Shown one piece after another: positions 10,707-22,745 of a stretch of DNA of 64,000 bases (its first letter is position 1; each line of letters begins with the position of its first letter). Origin of the DNA: Manduca sexta (Eukaryota > Arthropoda > Insecta > Lepidoptera > Sphingidae); the NCBI RefSeq assembly GCF_014839805.1, contig NC_051134.1, positions 11,935,170-11,999,169 of the forward strand. The letters run 5' to 3'. Made by a program: the position numbers and the translations under genes. The notes under the pieces are model-generated. The model was not told the origin of the DNA. It saw only the letters and a program-made list of their open reading frames with translations, and ran no database searches.

Positions 10707-11609
10707 TAATAAAAAAATAAGTAAAATAAGGCAATTGCGCCGTTTTTGATATCGATGACATTGACATTTCACATCGAAACTGATTGACAATTATGACGCA
10801 CTTCGTAAAATGGAACGGTAAATTAAAAGATTTAAATGTAATAAATTGAATTGAATTTATACAATTTACTTACATAATATGTATTGTATTAATTATATGT
10901 TAAGCATAATTGACTTATTTTACACATATTTATTTTAAGGTTAAAACTGATTTTCGTTATATATAAAGTGTGATTAAGTTTCAGTTTGGTTAATAGGAAT
11001 GTATTGATTGGCGCGAAAGTTAAAAACTTGAATTTTATTACCAATAACCGGCAACTGCCATTGTGTAAAAATATTTAATTGATTTGGATGACTGAATGGT
11101 TGTCCTTGATCGTCAACGCCAGGTAATTTGTAACGATCTATAAAAAATATACTGATAGAAGTTTAGAGACTACCTATCTATGTAATTAAATTGTGCAGTT
11201 AATTAATTTCAGGGAAAACATACAGAGTCCAACTAAGGGATCGAACTATAATATTATCAAGAACCAAAAATTGTTAGTGTAAAGTGTGTAGTCTTTTTTT
11301 AATCACTTAGATTCTAACTTTTAACTCCTAAGCATAAGTAAGTCTCCTATCTCTGAAAATACGTTGACCAAGGTTTTTGGAGAGGAGAAAGAACCACCTG
11401 CTGCGTGTTTGTCATTTGTAACTGAGTACCCAAAGAAATAGTGAGCAAAATATTTTGTGAATGTGACTTCTCAGCTCTGCATATTCGCCTTCAAAATGTA
11501 AAAGAAAAATATGTGTTTTAAATAATACTAAACTATAAATGTGAATTCTGAGGTGTCGTAGTCAAAAACAAGTCTTCATAGATTAGACATCCCCATTTCA
11601 ACAACTTCA
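10707..11609. other. non-coding stretch upstream of the GC-rich segment
   Basis: AT-rich, no recognisable gene or repeat. Confidence 0.4.
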
Positions 11610-11790
11610 ACTTTTACAGCTGCAGACGGTACTTGTCAGGTCCATGTGAAGCAGCATGCGCTCGCGCCTCAAGATTCGCGGCAACGGACTCGGGTCCGCG
11701 GACCGCGGCGCAGTCGCATGTCTGGCGCAATGCGCGCAGCGCGCCTTCGTTTACACCGTTGCTTTATCACACCGGTAGAAGAACTAAATT
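11610..11790 (+). promoter_or_regulatory. CpG/GC-rich segment, possible promoter or 5' exon
   Basis: A sharply bounded GC-rich island in AT-rich DNA, dense in CG dinucleotides (for example GCGCTCGCGCC, GGACCGCGGCGCAG, GCGCGCAGCGCGCC). It lies about 0.6 kb upstream of the candidate first coding exon at 12378. Short open frames are present in two frames but resemble nothing. A 5' non-coding exon or promoter is the simplest reading; low certainty. Confidence 0.35.
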
Positions 11791-12377
11791 CAAAGTGATC
11801 GTGTCAATGATATCATTTGTGACTAAACATTTTTAGTGATAAAAATAATAGATATTATAATTAGTGTGTGTTCAATTTATAGTAGGTATTCATACTACTA
11901 ACAATAGTCTACATAAAATTGACTCATACCGATGATAAACAATCAAAAATTTAATACCACCTGTTATCTATAATTGTAGCAGATAATTTCATTCGCATTG
12001 AAAGAACCATAACATAGCTGATAGATAGATAGATATTACTTTTGAAAGGTATGAGGAAGTATTATGACTTATTCCAAATTTAAATCTAGACAGCCGGTGG
12101 TAGAATTAATTCAAATTAGAAAAATCGTTAACTAAGTTTATCTACCTATTCCATTTAAAACGACGAAGTAAACAAAAACACGATGTGACAGGATGTGCTA
12201 TCTTGTATTTGAAGTGTCATTAGGTATGCAAGACGTGGGTGTTATTTAAATTCGGGCTACCCACCCGACATCGAATCGAAAACGTACATTTTTCACTTGC
12301 AGGATTTTTATCGTGAGAAAATTCGTGTGAAGTGTTTTATGTAGTGATACAGTTTGTGTGTTTGTGTTTACGGGCAT

Positions 12378-12491
12378 ATGGGGCAATGCGTGTCCCGGGG
12401 TCATCCGGGCTCGTTCAGGGAGTACTCGAGACATTACGACGCTGACAGCCTTGCTAGTAGTATCACCGGAAGTACGAGGAAGGGCCGGAAG
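12378..12491 (+). CDS. candidate first coding exon of an unidentified gene, myristoylation-type start
   Basis: A 38-codon block starts at ATG 12378 and ends at a consensus donor AAG|GTAAGT (12492). Its product begins MGQCVSRGHPGSFREYSRHY and ends SSITGSTRKGRK. Glycine at position 2 with Ser at 6 and Cys at 4 fits N-myristoylation plus possible palmitoylation, so a membrane-anchored cytoplasmic protein is plausible. The exon is much richer in GC than its surroundings and follows a GC-rich segment. I do not recognise the family, and no matching downstream exon was found on the plus strand, so it could be chance. Confidence 0.45.
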
Positions 12492-13439
12492 GTAAGTAAT
12501 CTTGGACTTAAAGAAGTCAAAATTATTACAAATAATAACTATAGTTAAGTCAATTACGTTGTATAGGTTAAAAACAGCTGGGAAGTTAGAACCAACGAAG
12601 TTTAGGATTCCCAGTCTATGCAACTAAAATGCACCTCTGTACCTAGCTTAGGAATGGAACTAATTTCGAATACGGTAATAAGTTCGCCCCTATTACATAG
12701 TAGAAGTCTGTGTTGGGAAATATGCTTCGCGTGAGGTGCGTGTGCTATAATTAAAGGCTATCGAAAAGGGAAGAAATAAAAGGGTTAAGGAATGAGCCTT
12801 TTTTCTACCTAATTTAACCGCTAGTATCTAATTAGATTATAAAGGATTTCCATTATCAAACTACAATGAGAATAATATTTTTAGAAGTCATAAAAAAGGG
12901 TTCGCCCCAATTCGTTAGAAAACAAAAACAGCGTTATTTGTGGGTGGTTAGGTACTCTAAGACTCTGAGTTAATGTTACCGGACGTGTTACATGTTTTTA
13001 GGGTTTGAGTCTCAACATATTCTAAATCGATTTTACCATTTAAGATTTAGCGGCGTAAAGGTAAACACCGCTGTAGAGGAACAGATGGTTGCGTTCTTCC
13101 TTTACTACGAAGTTTTACTTCTAGAAGTTTTTTTTTCTGTAGGCACATGTATCCCCAGTTTCCTCTACTTACGCATGAACATAGACTCATGTGGCTTGTT
13201 ATTTACCTACTTTTAAAAGTCTATCTATAGATTTAACTCCTACGATGTCCCATGTGAATAACATAACTTTGTTATTTTTATGTAAAGTAGGTACCCACAC
13301 AAAAACTAGTTTTGCATAAATAGAAAATTCATATTTAAGAACAATTTTAATATAATTCGCCCATTAAATAAAAAAAAATGTATAAACCTAATATCAGTAA
13401 CTTTATCGTTCGTTACAATTGTAACGAGAAATATATGAA
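12492..13439. other. non-coding stretch, possible start of a large intron
   Basis: Nothing recognised beyond the splice donor at its start. Confidence 0.4.
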
Positions 13440-13725
13440 GTATATCAAGGTTATTTGTTAAGGCTAAGGTGACTGACAAAGAGGATTTATAAGGCGATTT
13501 TGGATGGAAGAGGCGGCAGGAGTCGAACGAACCGAACCTTCGAATGTCAGAATCTGACATACTTAGTAAAAGCCAAATCAAAATTACCCTGAATCGGCGT
13601 GAATACATGAAAACATTAATGAAGGTGGAGGAAGCGAGAGAAGTATGCCAGAATCGTGCATAGTGGCAATCCATAGTTTTTGCCTAGCCCTATGATATAG
13701 AGGCGTGATACTATGTATATATGTA
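13440..13725 (+). mobile_element. RTE-type LINE, degenerate 3' end
   Basis: Translating the plus strand gives RREYMKTLMKVEEAREVCQN followed by a stop, WQSIV, another stop, and YDIEA. This matches the C-terminus of the longer RTE copy at 46.8 kb (LMKVEEAREVCQDRAKWQSI). The DNA after it also matches (GAGGCGTGATACTATGTATA) and ends in a TATG-type repeat. Upstream to about 13440 the resemblance to RTE C-terminal sequence is faint. A dead, 5'-truncated copy. Confidence 0.8.
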
Positions 13726-15204
13726 TATCAAGGTTGTAAGTACACCAGCGACGGTTCGCGCATATATCTTAGTGCAACAAGATGTCCCAGAGCCTGTATG
13801 AAGAAGGTTTTCGAATGGTGTGCCGGTGTATGGTGTACGTAGGGTTAGGTACTCATCCAGAGCTCGCTCGGATGATGCTATACTCCCCAGTGTAAACATT
13901 GGGTCCTAAGAGCGGTGACACGAGTATAACCGTTTCACCTCACCTCTCTAGCCCTGCCCCCTACGAGACGGTAGTGATAACGCTTTTAATCTGCGAAAAA
14001 AAGGGTTAAAAGTACATACTATACTAACAATGGTGTAAAGTTTAGAATGTATCTTTTGTAATTCATCTGATACTTAATTGACTTGTATGTACCTGTCATT
14101 TAACATTTTCATATTATTGTGGTAATCGAAGACGTAACCTGCACAATTGCTATATTGCAAGTAAACGACCGCAATTTGCACAACTGCAAGGTTACAGTGA
14201 TATCGACAAGCCCAGTTTTTGCATCAGTACAAATTCCTTTGGCGGTGTAGTTTTAATTTTTAAGTATCAACGTGATAAAGGAATAATTTTCAACTACTAA
14301 CTTTGGCTTTACATTGCAGTCTATTAAAAAAAACAATAATTGAGATTCATCATTATCATCATCAGCCTATACACATTGTATTATATAGATAAAATCTAAA
14401 TGCATTTTTTTAAACAAGTGATAGACAAGTGCTTCTGATTTATTGTTTGTTCCATTGACGTTCTATGAATGTAGAGTTAGTTACACTTTAAAACAATACA
14501 TTTCATTCAATATTAATGAAATGGTAGCTGCAATATTATTAATTAAATAATTTATGGGACAAAAAATGTAAAATAATAATTGATAAACGGATATAATTAT
14601 TAATGTTTTCACCATGTTTACGTTCATTCTCACAAATCTCTACAACAGACGCTACGATGGCGGCTTACAAAATTTTACTGTCACTATAAGATTTAAAAAG
14701 GGCAACGAACTCACTATTCAAATCCTTCTAGCTTACTTAAAACGTGACATCATTCGATCTTTAATGGACGGCAGAAAATATGTGATGATGGCCGTTTAGA
14801 ATTTAAAGTGGTCATATTTATTCATGGCCAATTTCGCACAGGCATACGACTTTCTTCGGAGTTTCTAAAGGTTTCAGAAGGTAGGTAAGAATCTTATATT
14901 TATTAAGGTTGCACAAATAAATAATATGTTTTATACTTATATTTCGAATTTCATTATGTTATGAAATCAGTCTTAGCTTAAAAGAATTAATGAATAAATT
15001 AAACTTAACAACAAGAGGCACTGTAAGTTGATTGCTTTAACTGCTTTTCTCACGACCGCTTCCGCATACGTGGGTGCTCATTCTAAATATTTTACCATCT
15101 ATTCACACATATTTGTGGGGCAAAATAATAGCTATTATAATATTTTGACTCTGGAAAAGGTAATTTTTTAAAATTGGTTTGCTTGTTTTATAAGATTTTT
15201 TTTT
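13726..15204. other. non-coding stretch
   Basis: Positions 13735-13900 have mixed base composition and a 62-codon minus-strand open frame (TLRTPYTGTPFENLLHTGSG) of unknown nature, possibly repeat-derived. The rest is AT-rich with nothing recognised. Confidence 0.35.
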
Positions 15205-15209
15205 TCATA

Positions 15210-15233
15210 AAATAATAATAATAATAATAATAA
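15210..15233. repeat. (AAT)n microsatellite, likely LINE 3' tail
   Basis: Eight AAT units. On the minus strand they follow the 3' UTR of the LINE at 15.2-17.7 kb, as expected for a tail made at target-primed integration. Confidence 0.75.
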
Positions 15234-15592
15234 GTAATTTATTGCCTTTCAATTAACAAATAATAACAACAAATTAAGCAAACATAATATTAGTGAAAGA
15301 CAAAAGGAAATGACTCAGCGTGTGCTGACCGAAACCAGAGTTTAGATCAGCGCTGGTTTTCAGTCACTCCTATCTCCCTATGGTCTTGTGCGGGAGTTAG
15401 CGTAATTAATGGCGTAATTGCAACGGAAAACTTCAATTATGAAAAATATCAAAGGAACATAGTACATACAAAACAAAAAGTGAAGCAACAACATATAAGT
15501 TACAATAATAAAAAAAACAAATAACAAAGGAATTTATAAAATGAATAAAGTTAATAATAATAAACTTTAAATTAACTTGAATTTATTATTAA

Positions 15593-15692
15593 TGTGTGAG
15601 TGTGTGTCTGTGGGTGTGTGTGAGTGAGTGTGTGTGAGTGAGTGTGTGTGTGTGTGTGTGAGTGTGTGTGTATATGTGTGTGTGCGTGTGTT
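15593..15692. repeat. (TG)n microsatellite, imperfect
   Basis: About 100 bp of TG repeats broken by GAG, CTG and TATA interruptions, inside the presumed LINE 3' UTR. Likely length-polymorphic. Confidence 0.95.
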
Positions 15693-17740
15693 TATCAACA
15701 ACAGAACAATTTTCTTATATGTAGGGTTATATATTTGTAAATATATTTCCTAGATGTAGAATTCCCCAGCGGGAGTGTTTTAAGTTCTCTGCAATAAGCT
15801 GTCTTTCTAAAAGACCTACTTTATATTTTTTTTTGAAGCAGCCTAGACTCATTTTTTCCCTCAAGGGAGGAGGCAGGTCATTCCAAATGCTCGCTGCAGA
15901 AAACCTAAAGCCACCCCTGTATCGTGCAGATCTATGAGAAGGAGTCACAAGCAGATTTTGTGATGCTGAACGAAGTCGATTAGTTTTGTCCTTCACCCAA
16001 ACTAAGTTTTTCATATAAGTATTCAGGTTTCTTGTTCCAAATGATCCTGTGAAGTGTACATGCGTATAACAACTGTCTTCTTGAGGTCATATTTAGGATA
16101 CCTTTTCTATTTAGAAATGGCGTAACATATTCCTGACGTGGAATATTAAAACAAAATCGCGCACATGCATTTTGAACTCTTTGAATTGCCCTTTCTGTCT
16201 CGGAATTTAGTCTGGGTCCATATATAGAACTGCAGTAGTTAAACTGGGATAAAACAAGTAAATCTGTTAAAAGAATACGGACTTTTTCAGTAATATATGG
16301 TCTAATTTTATACAGTATTTTTAACCTAAAAAAGCATTTTTAACTTTGGCATTCACATGTTCTACGTATTTCTGTTCCCTATCTAAGATGAGGCCAAGAT
16401 TTCTTGCAGAAGTAACACATTCAAGTACATTATTATTTAAAGTTATTCGCTCTTTACAACTAAGGACTTTATCAATTTGCAGTTTTGTGCCCATTACCAT
16501 CATTTGCGATTTGGTTGGATTTAAGACTAAGGAGTTATTTTTAGACCAATTGTATATATTACGAAGATCACTATTAATCTTATGAATAGCTTCCGTGGTA
16601 TTATTGTTATCGAAAGAATAGTACAATTGTGTGTCATCAGCATATAAATGGTATTTGCAATATTCAATGCAATTAGGTAAATCAGCTGTAAAAGAGTAAA
16701 AGGACAGGACTTAAAAGTGAACCCTGCGGCACCCCTTTCTGTATCGACTTAAGAGCTGAGAACTTCTTTTCACCGTTTAGACCTTCGGTAACTACCCTTT
16801 GTTCTCTACCTACTAGAAATGATTTGAACCATTGGCAAGTGTTTAAAGAGAACCCATAGTTTTGTAATTTATTCAATAACAAATCTGAATCTAGGCAGTC
16901 AAATGCTCTTGAGTAGTCAAGAAGAATCATGATACTGCTTTGACCCATATCAGATGCTTGAGTCAAGTCATCTGTAATGTGTAGGAGTGCTGTTTCAGTG
17001 CTGTGTTCTTTACGGAAACCAGACTGGAATTTTGGTATAATATTATTCTCATTAACATAAGTAAGAATTTGATTTAGAACCACTTTCTCAATCACTTTTG
17101 ACAATACTGGCAGAATAGAAATAGGCCGAAGATCTTTCAGTTGGGTTGCAGGGTTCTTTTAGGCAATGGTTTAACTAACGCCCTCTTCCAAGAAGATGGG
17201 AATGTATTTGTTTCAATTGACCTGTTTATAATATTTGTTATTACAGGTAGAGTTACGTCTAACGTGGCTCTAATCATATCTATATTAAGTGTATCATACC
17301 CCGATGCCTTAGTTTTAATATTATATAGAATTTTTAACTTCGCTATCCGTCGTTGGTTTTAAGTTAAAATTGTCACTATGTGACTTTATAGTTTCAACAC
17401 ATGGCAGGTCTACCAGATCTGCAACGTCGTATTGGGGTAAATTTAAAAGTGGTCATTGATTAAATCAGGATTATTGAGGTGGTCAGAAATTGAATTTGTA
17501 CAGGGTTTATTGAACATTGTTGTGTTTTTAAACCATTCCATAGCAAAGTTGGGTATTTTAAATTATCATTTACAAATGTATTATAATATGCTTTTCTCTC
17601 CCGTTCGATAGTTGCTGTTACTAGATTTTTGAGACTACGATAGTATTTTTGTGAACTTTCTGTTTTGTTTTTTTGTGCTTTTATCAAATGTTGGTGATAT
17701 AAAATAGTCCTCATTAATATTATCATAATAGGCAAGATAA

Positions 17741-20700
17741 TAACGAATCATTAAGAATATATTAAAAGTTATTAAGAATTTAAATAATTCATACCGGTTT
17801 TATAACATGAAAACATACATTATAAAAATTAAATATTTTATAGGCTTCGCTAGATAATTAAAATAATCGGCATTACAAAACAATGCGGTTATTTGCATGC
17901 AAAGGAACGCTGCTTCCTAGTTGCATTAGCAGTTAGGTACTTACTTTTGAATAATGCGAACGTGTTAGATCGTATCGAAATATGTTACAAAAACAGATAT
18001 TTATCGATTCACAAAGCTCGCCAGGCGTGACTTGGGATGAATGGCGGCTTTACTAAAGGTGCGCAGATCAGTGCCTATGATATTTTCGGTCGACCGATGG
18101 CGGACCGTAGTCAGAATGCAGACAATTCAAGACTTTACGGGATATAAAGCTTTTCTTTACAAATCCGTTCTATACGGTTGTGACATAAATTAATTCTCAT
18201 AAGATATCACATTTTGTGTTAAGTATAGTTCATACTTATCATACTTATTTATTTAAATAGTTAGCTATAATACAAAGTATAATAAACTTATCACTAATTT
18301 AAAAAATAGTGTTATATGCAAACAAAAATAATACCTGAAGCTGTCTAATATCTAAATGCCCTTTCATCGGAATATCTTAATACAATTGCATCGGTTTCAT
18401 ATTCTGTTACCATTAGTGTCGAATATAAGCATTTAATTTTGAAGCATATAAATGCACAGAAGTTTCGGAGTTTAGCTCCCCTTTTTCACTCTGTACCTGG
18501 CCCATAATTAACTAGCGTATCACATGGTCGACAATTGTTGCCGTACAATAGAGGAGCAGTGACCTGATCCACTCTGTACTCTTCTCCCTTTTGTTAAACC
18601 TGTACTTGGGGTGTAACAAATTAGTCAGGGCGTAAATTATTATTGCACAGTGCACTCTACTCATCTCATCAGTGGCTGTAAAATCGCTTCCGGACATTTT
18701 TGCGGTTAGTGTTTAAAATTTATATCAAAACGAATATACGCTAGGTATTAATTCGTAAGTAATAAACATTTCAATGAATACCGTGGGATTTCTCCATTGT
18801 TTTAAAGAATTCTTATCGGAATATAGGTATTAAGTGTTCTTAAACTCTGATTCAAAATAGTTTTTATTTGGCAACAATGTTGAATGTGATGAATAGGTAT
18901 CTCATCCCAGCAAGCACAATAATTAAATAAACTTTAATTACATATCATTTTATGTTATCGTAGGTAATAAAAATAGCGTGTTCCAATTTTGTTTAATTCG
19001 AATAATCTGTATATGATCTTGACTGAGCTTATCGTAATAATTGGCTATTTGTGATGATGTTACCTGAGGTAATTGCATTTTCACCATCGCATCGGATTCA
19101 GCGAGAGTTTCCAAGCGAGCGCACATCGTGTTTGTAATTAACTAATAGACACGTACTATGGGCCGTTTGATAAGCTTTCCTAAGCCAATGAATATTTACC
19201 GCATTCATTAAGTCTACGTCAGCCATGTACGGTAACAATATATTTTCATCATTGTTGTCTCGTCAGAAAGCTGATGAATCACATACTTGATATTTAAAAA
19301 ATACCAGAATTGTAGTACCTATTTCGTTTTTACATAAAGCATAAGTATAAAAATTACGTAAGCAATGAGTCAAGCCAAAACGATTTTGACATCAGTTATA
19401 AATTCCAATAAAAAGCAGGTAGGTACAAAACACAGGTTTACAGACGCGCACGCAATTTAATTTTACTTACATAAAGGACCTCTTCCATGAAAGGGCACGG
19501 CTTCGAATATGTAATTCTTCAGTAAATCGAGATTTCAAACCACACATACGTAATAAGCATTAAGGTGACTCTCACCTTAATATGAATATAATTTACACAA
19601 AAAAACTTCATTTTGTATCAGTCGTTACTACATCATAAATCTTTTACGCTGGCCTTCGTAACCGTTTTTTTATATTTACTCATATGTGATAAGGTAATGA
19701 TATAATATTAATTGCATTTTATGTTGCATACCTCTGCTTTAAATACAATATAAATAAAGCTATCTATAAATGCGCAAAAATCTTACTAGCTTCACTAATA
19801 TCTTGAGACAGCAATTTAGATTAGATCAGCTTTCAATCTTACCCTGAAATACTACTATTATTATATCAAAACAAAAATAACAATTAAAAACAAACAACGT
19901 AGAACTTTCGCTTTTCTATAAACATGGGCTATCCATTTACATTTGCGGCCGTGTGAGGTTTCAGAACGGAAATAAAAAACACTGGTAGATCGTAGTTAGT
20001 ACTAAGCTAGGTTAGACGCGTTTTACTTTCACGGTGTAATCTGATACGTTTGAGAACTTACACTTGGCTACGGTCAATGTTGTCATGTAACAGTCGTTAG
20101 CAACATACATTTCTATTTTTATTAGCCACAAAATTAATATATAGTGTCTATAGTGGAATGGATTTAGTTAGAATAAATTATTTTTATTAAATATCTGTGT
20201 TAGATGATAAATTCTGATATTTGACGAAGGCGTATAATGTTTGTGTCATAAGACGATTTACTTATCTAGAGCAATAGTATTCAACTTAAAACTAACTTAG
20301 TTTTATGTCCTTATTTCATGAGCACTAAAAGTTACATTCGCTGTTTATATATGGAGCTTGAAGCCTAAAATGTTTGTTAAATGACCGAAACAACCGCAGT
20401 TATAACATGATTAGTCTATTTTATAAGAGTTATCGCAACTATGCTGTTTGTTCCATATTCAGATGTTTGTACAACTTTGTAAGTACAACAGCTGTAGGAC
20501 TATAGTCGAACAGTTGTTATACCATTTTAGTTCCATGTATAAAATGTTTCAATTATAATTCTACGGTTAATTGTGAGAAAATATCGTTCATGGTTATATC
20601 ATTATCAACTTCCAAGTGAGTGCGTTAATTATTAAGCTTTTAATTAAAATGGTTACTCGATACCGAAGTGCTAATAGCTTGTAGTATGTATTATTTATGA

Positions 20701-22245
20701 CTAATAAATGCTTGTTTGACATTCGAACGTAATGGCAATTTCTAAGTGAACATCGCGTAGGCATAATAACTATGATTAAGTTCCTTATAGAAAGGTGTAC
20801 ATCTACATAGTATCATAATTTGATTCTAGACGCTGGAAACTTTATTGATATTATATATTAAGTAATTTGTATTAATTTATTTGTGTTTATTATACTGTTT
20901 GTTTCCTACACCAAAATAATAAAAAAATGTGCCGGCTTAGGCTGGGGTGAGTCGAGCGGTTATCAGGAGAGCCAAAGGATCTAGTAGGGCATCACAGGCA
21001 CTTCGGACTTAAAAGGACGTCAAAATATATCGCCCGGAACTCCCGAATAGCTAAGGCCGACCCTAATCATAACATAGAAAACTAGGTAGATACGTACCTA
21101 CCTAGATACTTTTAAGTAACATTGTATTTTGACATTTCTATTTTTAAATTATAATCAAAAGGTAAAAAAATAATATTAGATAAAAATTATTTACCCGACT
21201 TTAGAATTTGATTCAAACTTTTACTTTACAATTCAATTTAGCCCTTTATTTTAGTCCTCAGGTCACTATTTTGTCTAAAGAGCTAGTACGAGGATTTTAA
21301 ATGTATTCAAATACAGTTTTACGATAACTCATTTCCGAATGAAACGTCATTGAACTCGCTACTTCAATTATAATCACATGTGTGTACTCGCGTAACAATA
21401 CCTTGAATTTAATAATAAGATGTCAGTAGCATCAAATTCTTTCTCCCGTTAGCATTGAGGATCAATCCATTGTTCCTGCCCCATAATAAACTCGAATCTT
21501 TAATGTATGTATGTACATACTTTCATTATGCTTTTAGCCTTTTGAAATCAATGCTAGATAACCTAATTTGTACCTTGCAATTTATGTAGACAAAGGCAAT
21601 AATATCTGAATAGACATTAATTAATTAATTATTTATAACGCCCATTATATTAATCTAATATCCACATGACTGTAAATGTGTGAAGCCAAATAAATATTGG
21701 ATGTTTGTCGACTATTGAAGCTTTTGCTATAATATAGCATTTGATATCGATTGAACAAAGTGTTTTTATCTACGGATAACAAAAGATCGTAACCGTAATA
21801 AAAAATAAACACAATCTATTAAGATTTCATTGTATTCCTAAAATTAAATTAATTTCTTAATGTATTTTTGTTTGCGCTATAGGTACTGCTTTAATCATAA
21901 TTATTTTTAGAATGTTGTTTATCACTAAAACAAGTTTAAGTTCGTTAGCATCTTTATGATTCCTAATATTGTAGCCTTACCATGATTCAAGACCGAATAC
22001 TTCTTAACGTATTATGATCTACTCAGGTAGGTAAGTGGTCCAGTCAATAGTCAAATTCTGTCCATACAAAAAGCTGAGGTTCATATTATCTACCTGCTCA
22101 AGGTGCCTTTGAGCTTAGATCTATTTTTCCCTTATGCATACCTTAAGTATATTGTGTTACATACCTAGGTCATAATTATTATGACAGCCAATCATGCCGC
22201 GTAAAATGGAGATGATATTTATATTTCATTCTTTCCATGCTACTT
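17741..22245. other. non-coding stretch with one GC-rich block
   Basis: No recognisable exon. Positions 20937-21068 form a GC-rich island (GCCGGCTTAGGCTGGGGTGA to AGCTAAGGCCGACCCTAATC) that stands out from its surroundings and may be a repeat fragment; I cannot classify it. A 61-codon minus-strand frame near 18512-18697 has no known relatives that I recognise. Confidence 0.4.
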
Positions 22246-22745
22246 NNNNNNNNNNNNNNNNNNNNNNNNNNNNNNNNNNNNNNNNNNNNNNNNNNNNNNN
22301 NNNNNNNNNNNNNNNNNNNNNNNNNNNNNNNNNNNNNNNNNNNNNNNNNNNNNNNNNNNNNNNNNNNNNNNNNNNNNNNNNNNNNNNNNNNNNNNNNNNN
22401 NNNNNNNNNNNNNNNNNNNNNNNNNNNNNNNNNNNNNNNNNNNNNNNNNNNNNNNNNNNNNNNNNNNNNNNNNNNNNNNNNNNNNNNNNNNNNNNNNNNN
22501 NNNNNNNNNNNNNNNNNNNNNNNNNNNNNNNNNNNNNNNNNNNNNNNNNNNNNNNNNNNNNNNNNNNNNNNNNNNNNNNNNNNNNNNNNNNNNNNNNNNN
22601 NNNNNNNNNNNNNNNNNNNNNNNNNNNNNNNNNNNNNNNNNNNNNNNNNNNNNNNNNNNNNNNNNNNNNNNNNNNNNNNNNNNNNNNNNNNNNNNNNNNN
22701 NNNNNNNNNNNNNNNNNNNNNNNNNNNNNNNNNNNNNNNNNNNNN
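22246..22745. other. assembly gap (500 N)
   Basis: Exactly 500 N. Open frames reported across it are meaningless. Confidence 0.99.

Larger units (their letters stand above)
15205..17740 (-). mobile_element. CR1/Jockey-group LINE, 5'-truncated and frame-broken
   Basis: On the minus strand, in order: a linker block after the missing endonuclease (RERKAYYNTFVNDNLKYPTL, 17735-17460), a damaged RT start, the RT core from 17104 (FQSGFRKEHSTETALLHI, MILLDYSRAFDCLDSDLL, GVPQGSLLSPV), YHLYADDTQLYYSF near 16640 after a frameshift, NPTKSQMMVMGTK, and a C-terminal domain (FSAASIWNDLPPPLRE, 16014-15727). The 3' end appears to be the TTA repeat at 15210-15233 just after CAATAAATTA. Several frame breaks make it inactive. 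It resembles the LINE at 1-1115 but differs clearly in sequence. Confidence 0.92.

Noticed and set aside
13711..13899. 62-codon minus-strand frame as a gene
   Set aside because: Low support; surrounded by repeat remnants and no homology recognised.
15593..15692. CRISPR-like or satellite array
   Set aside because: Plain TG microsatellite; no spacers.
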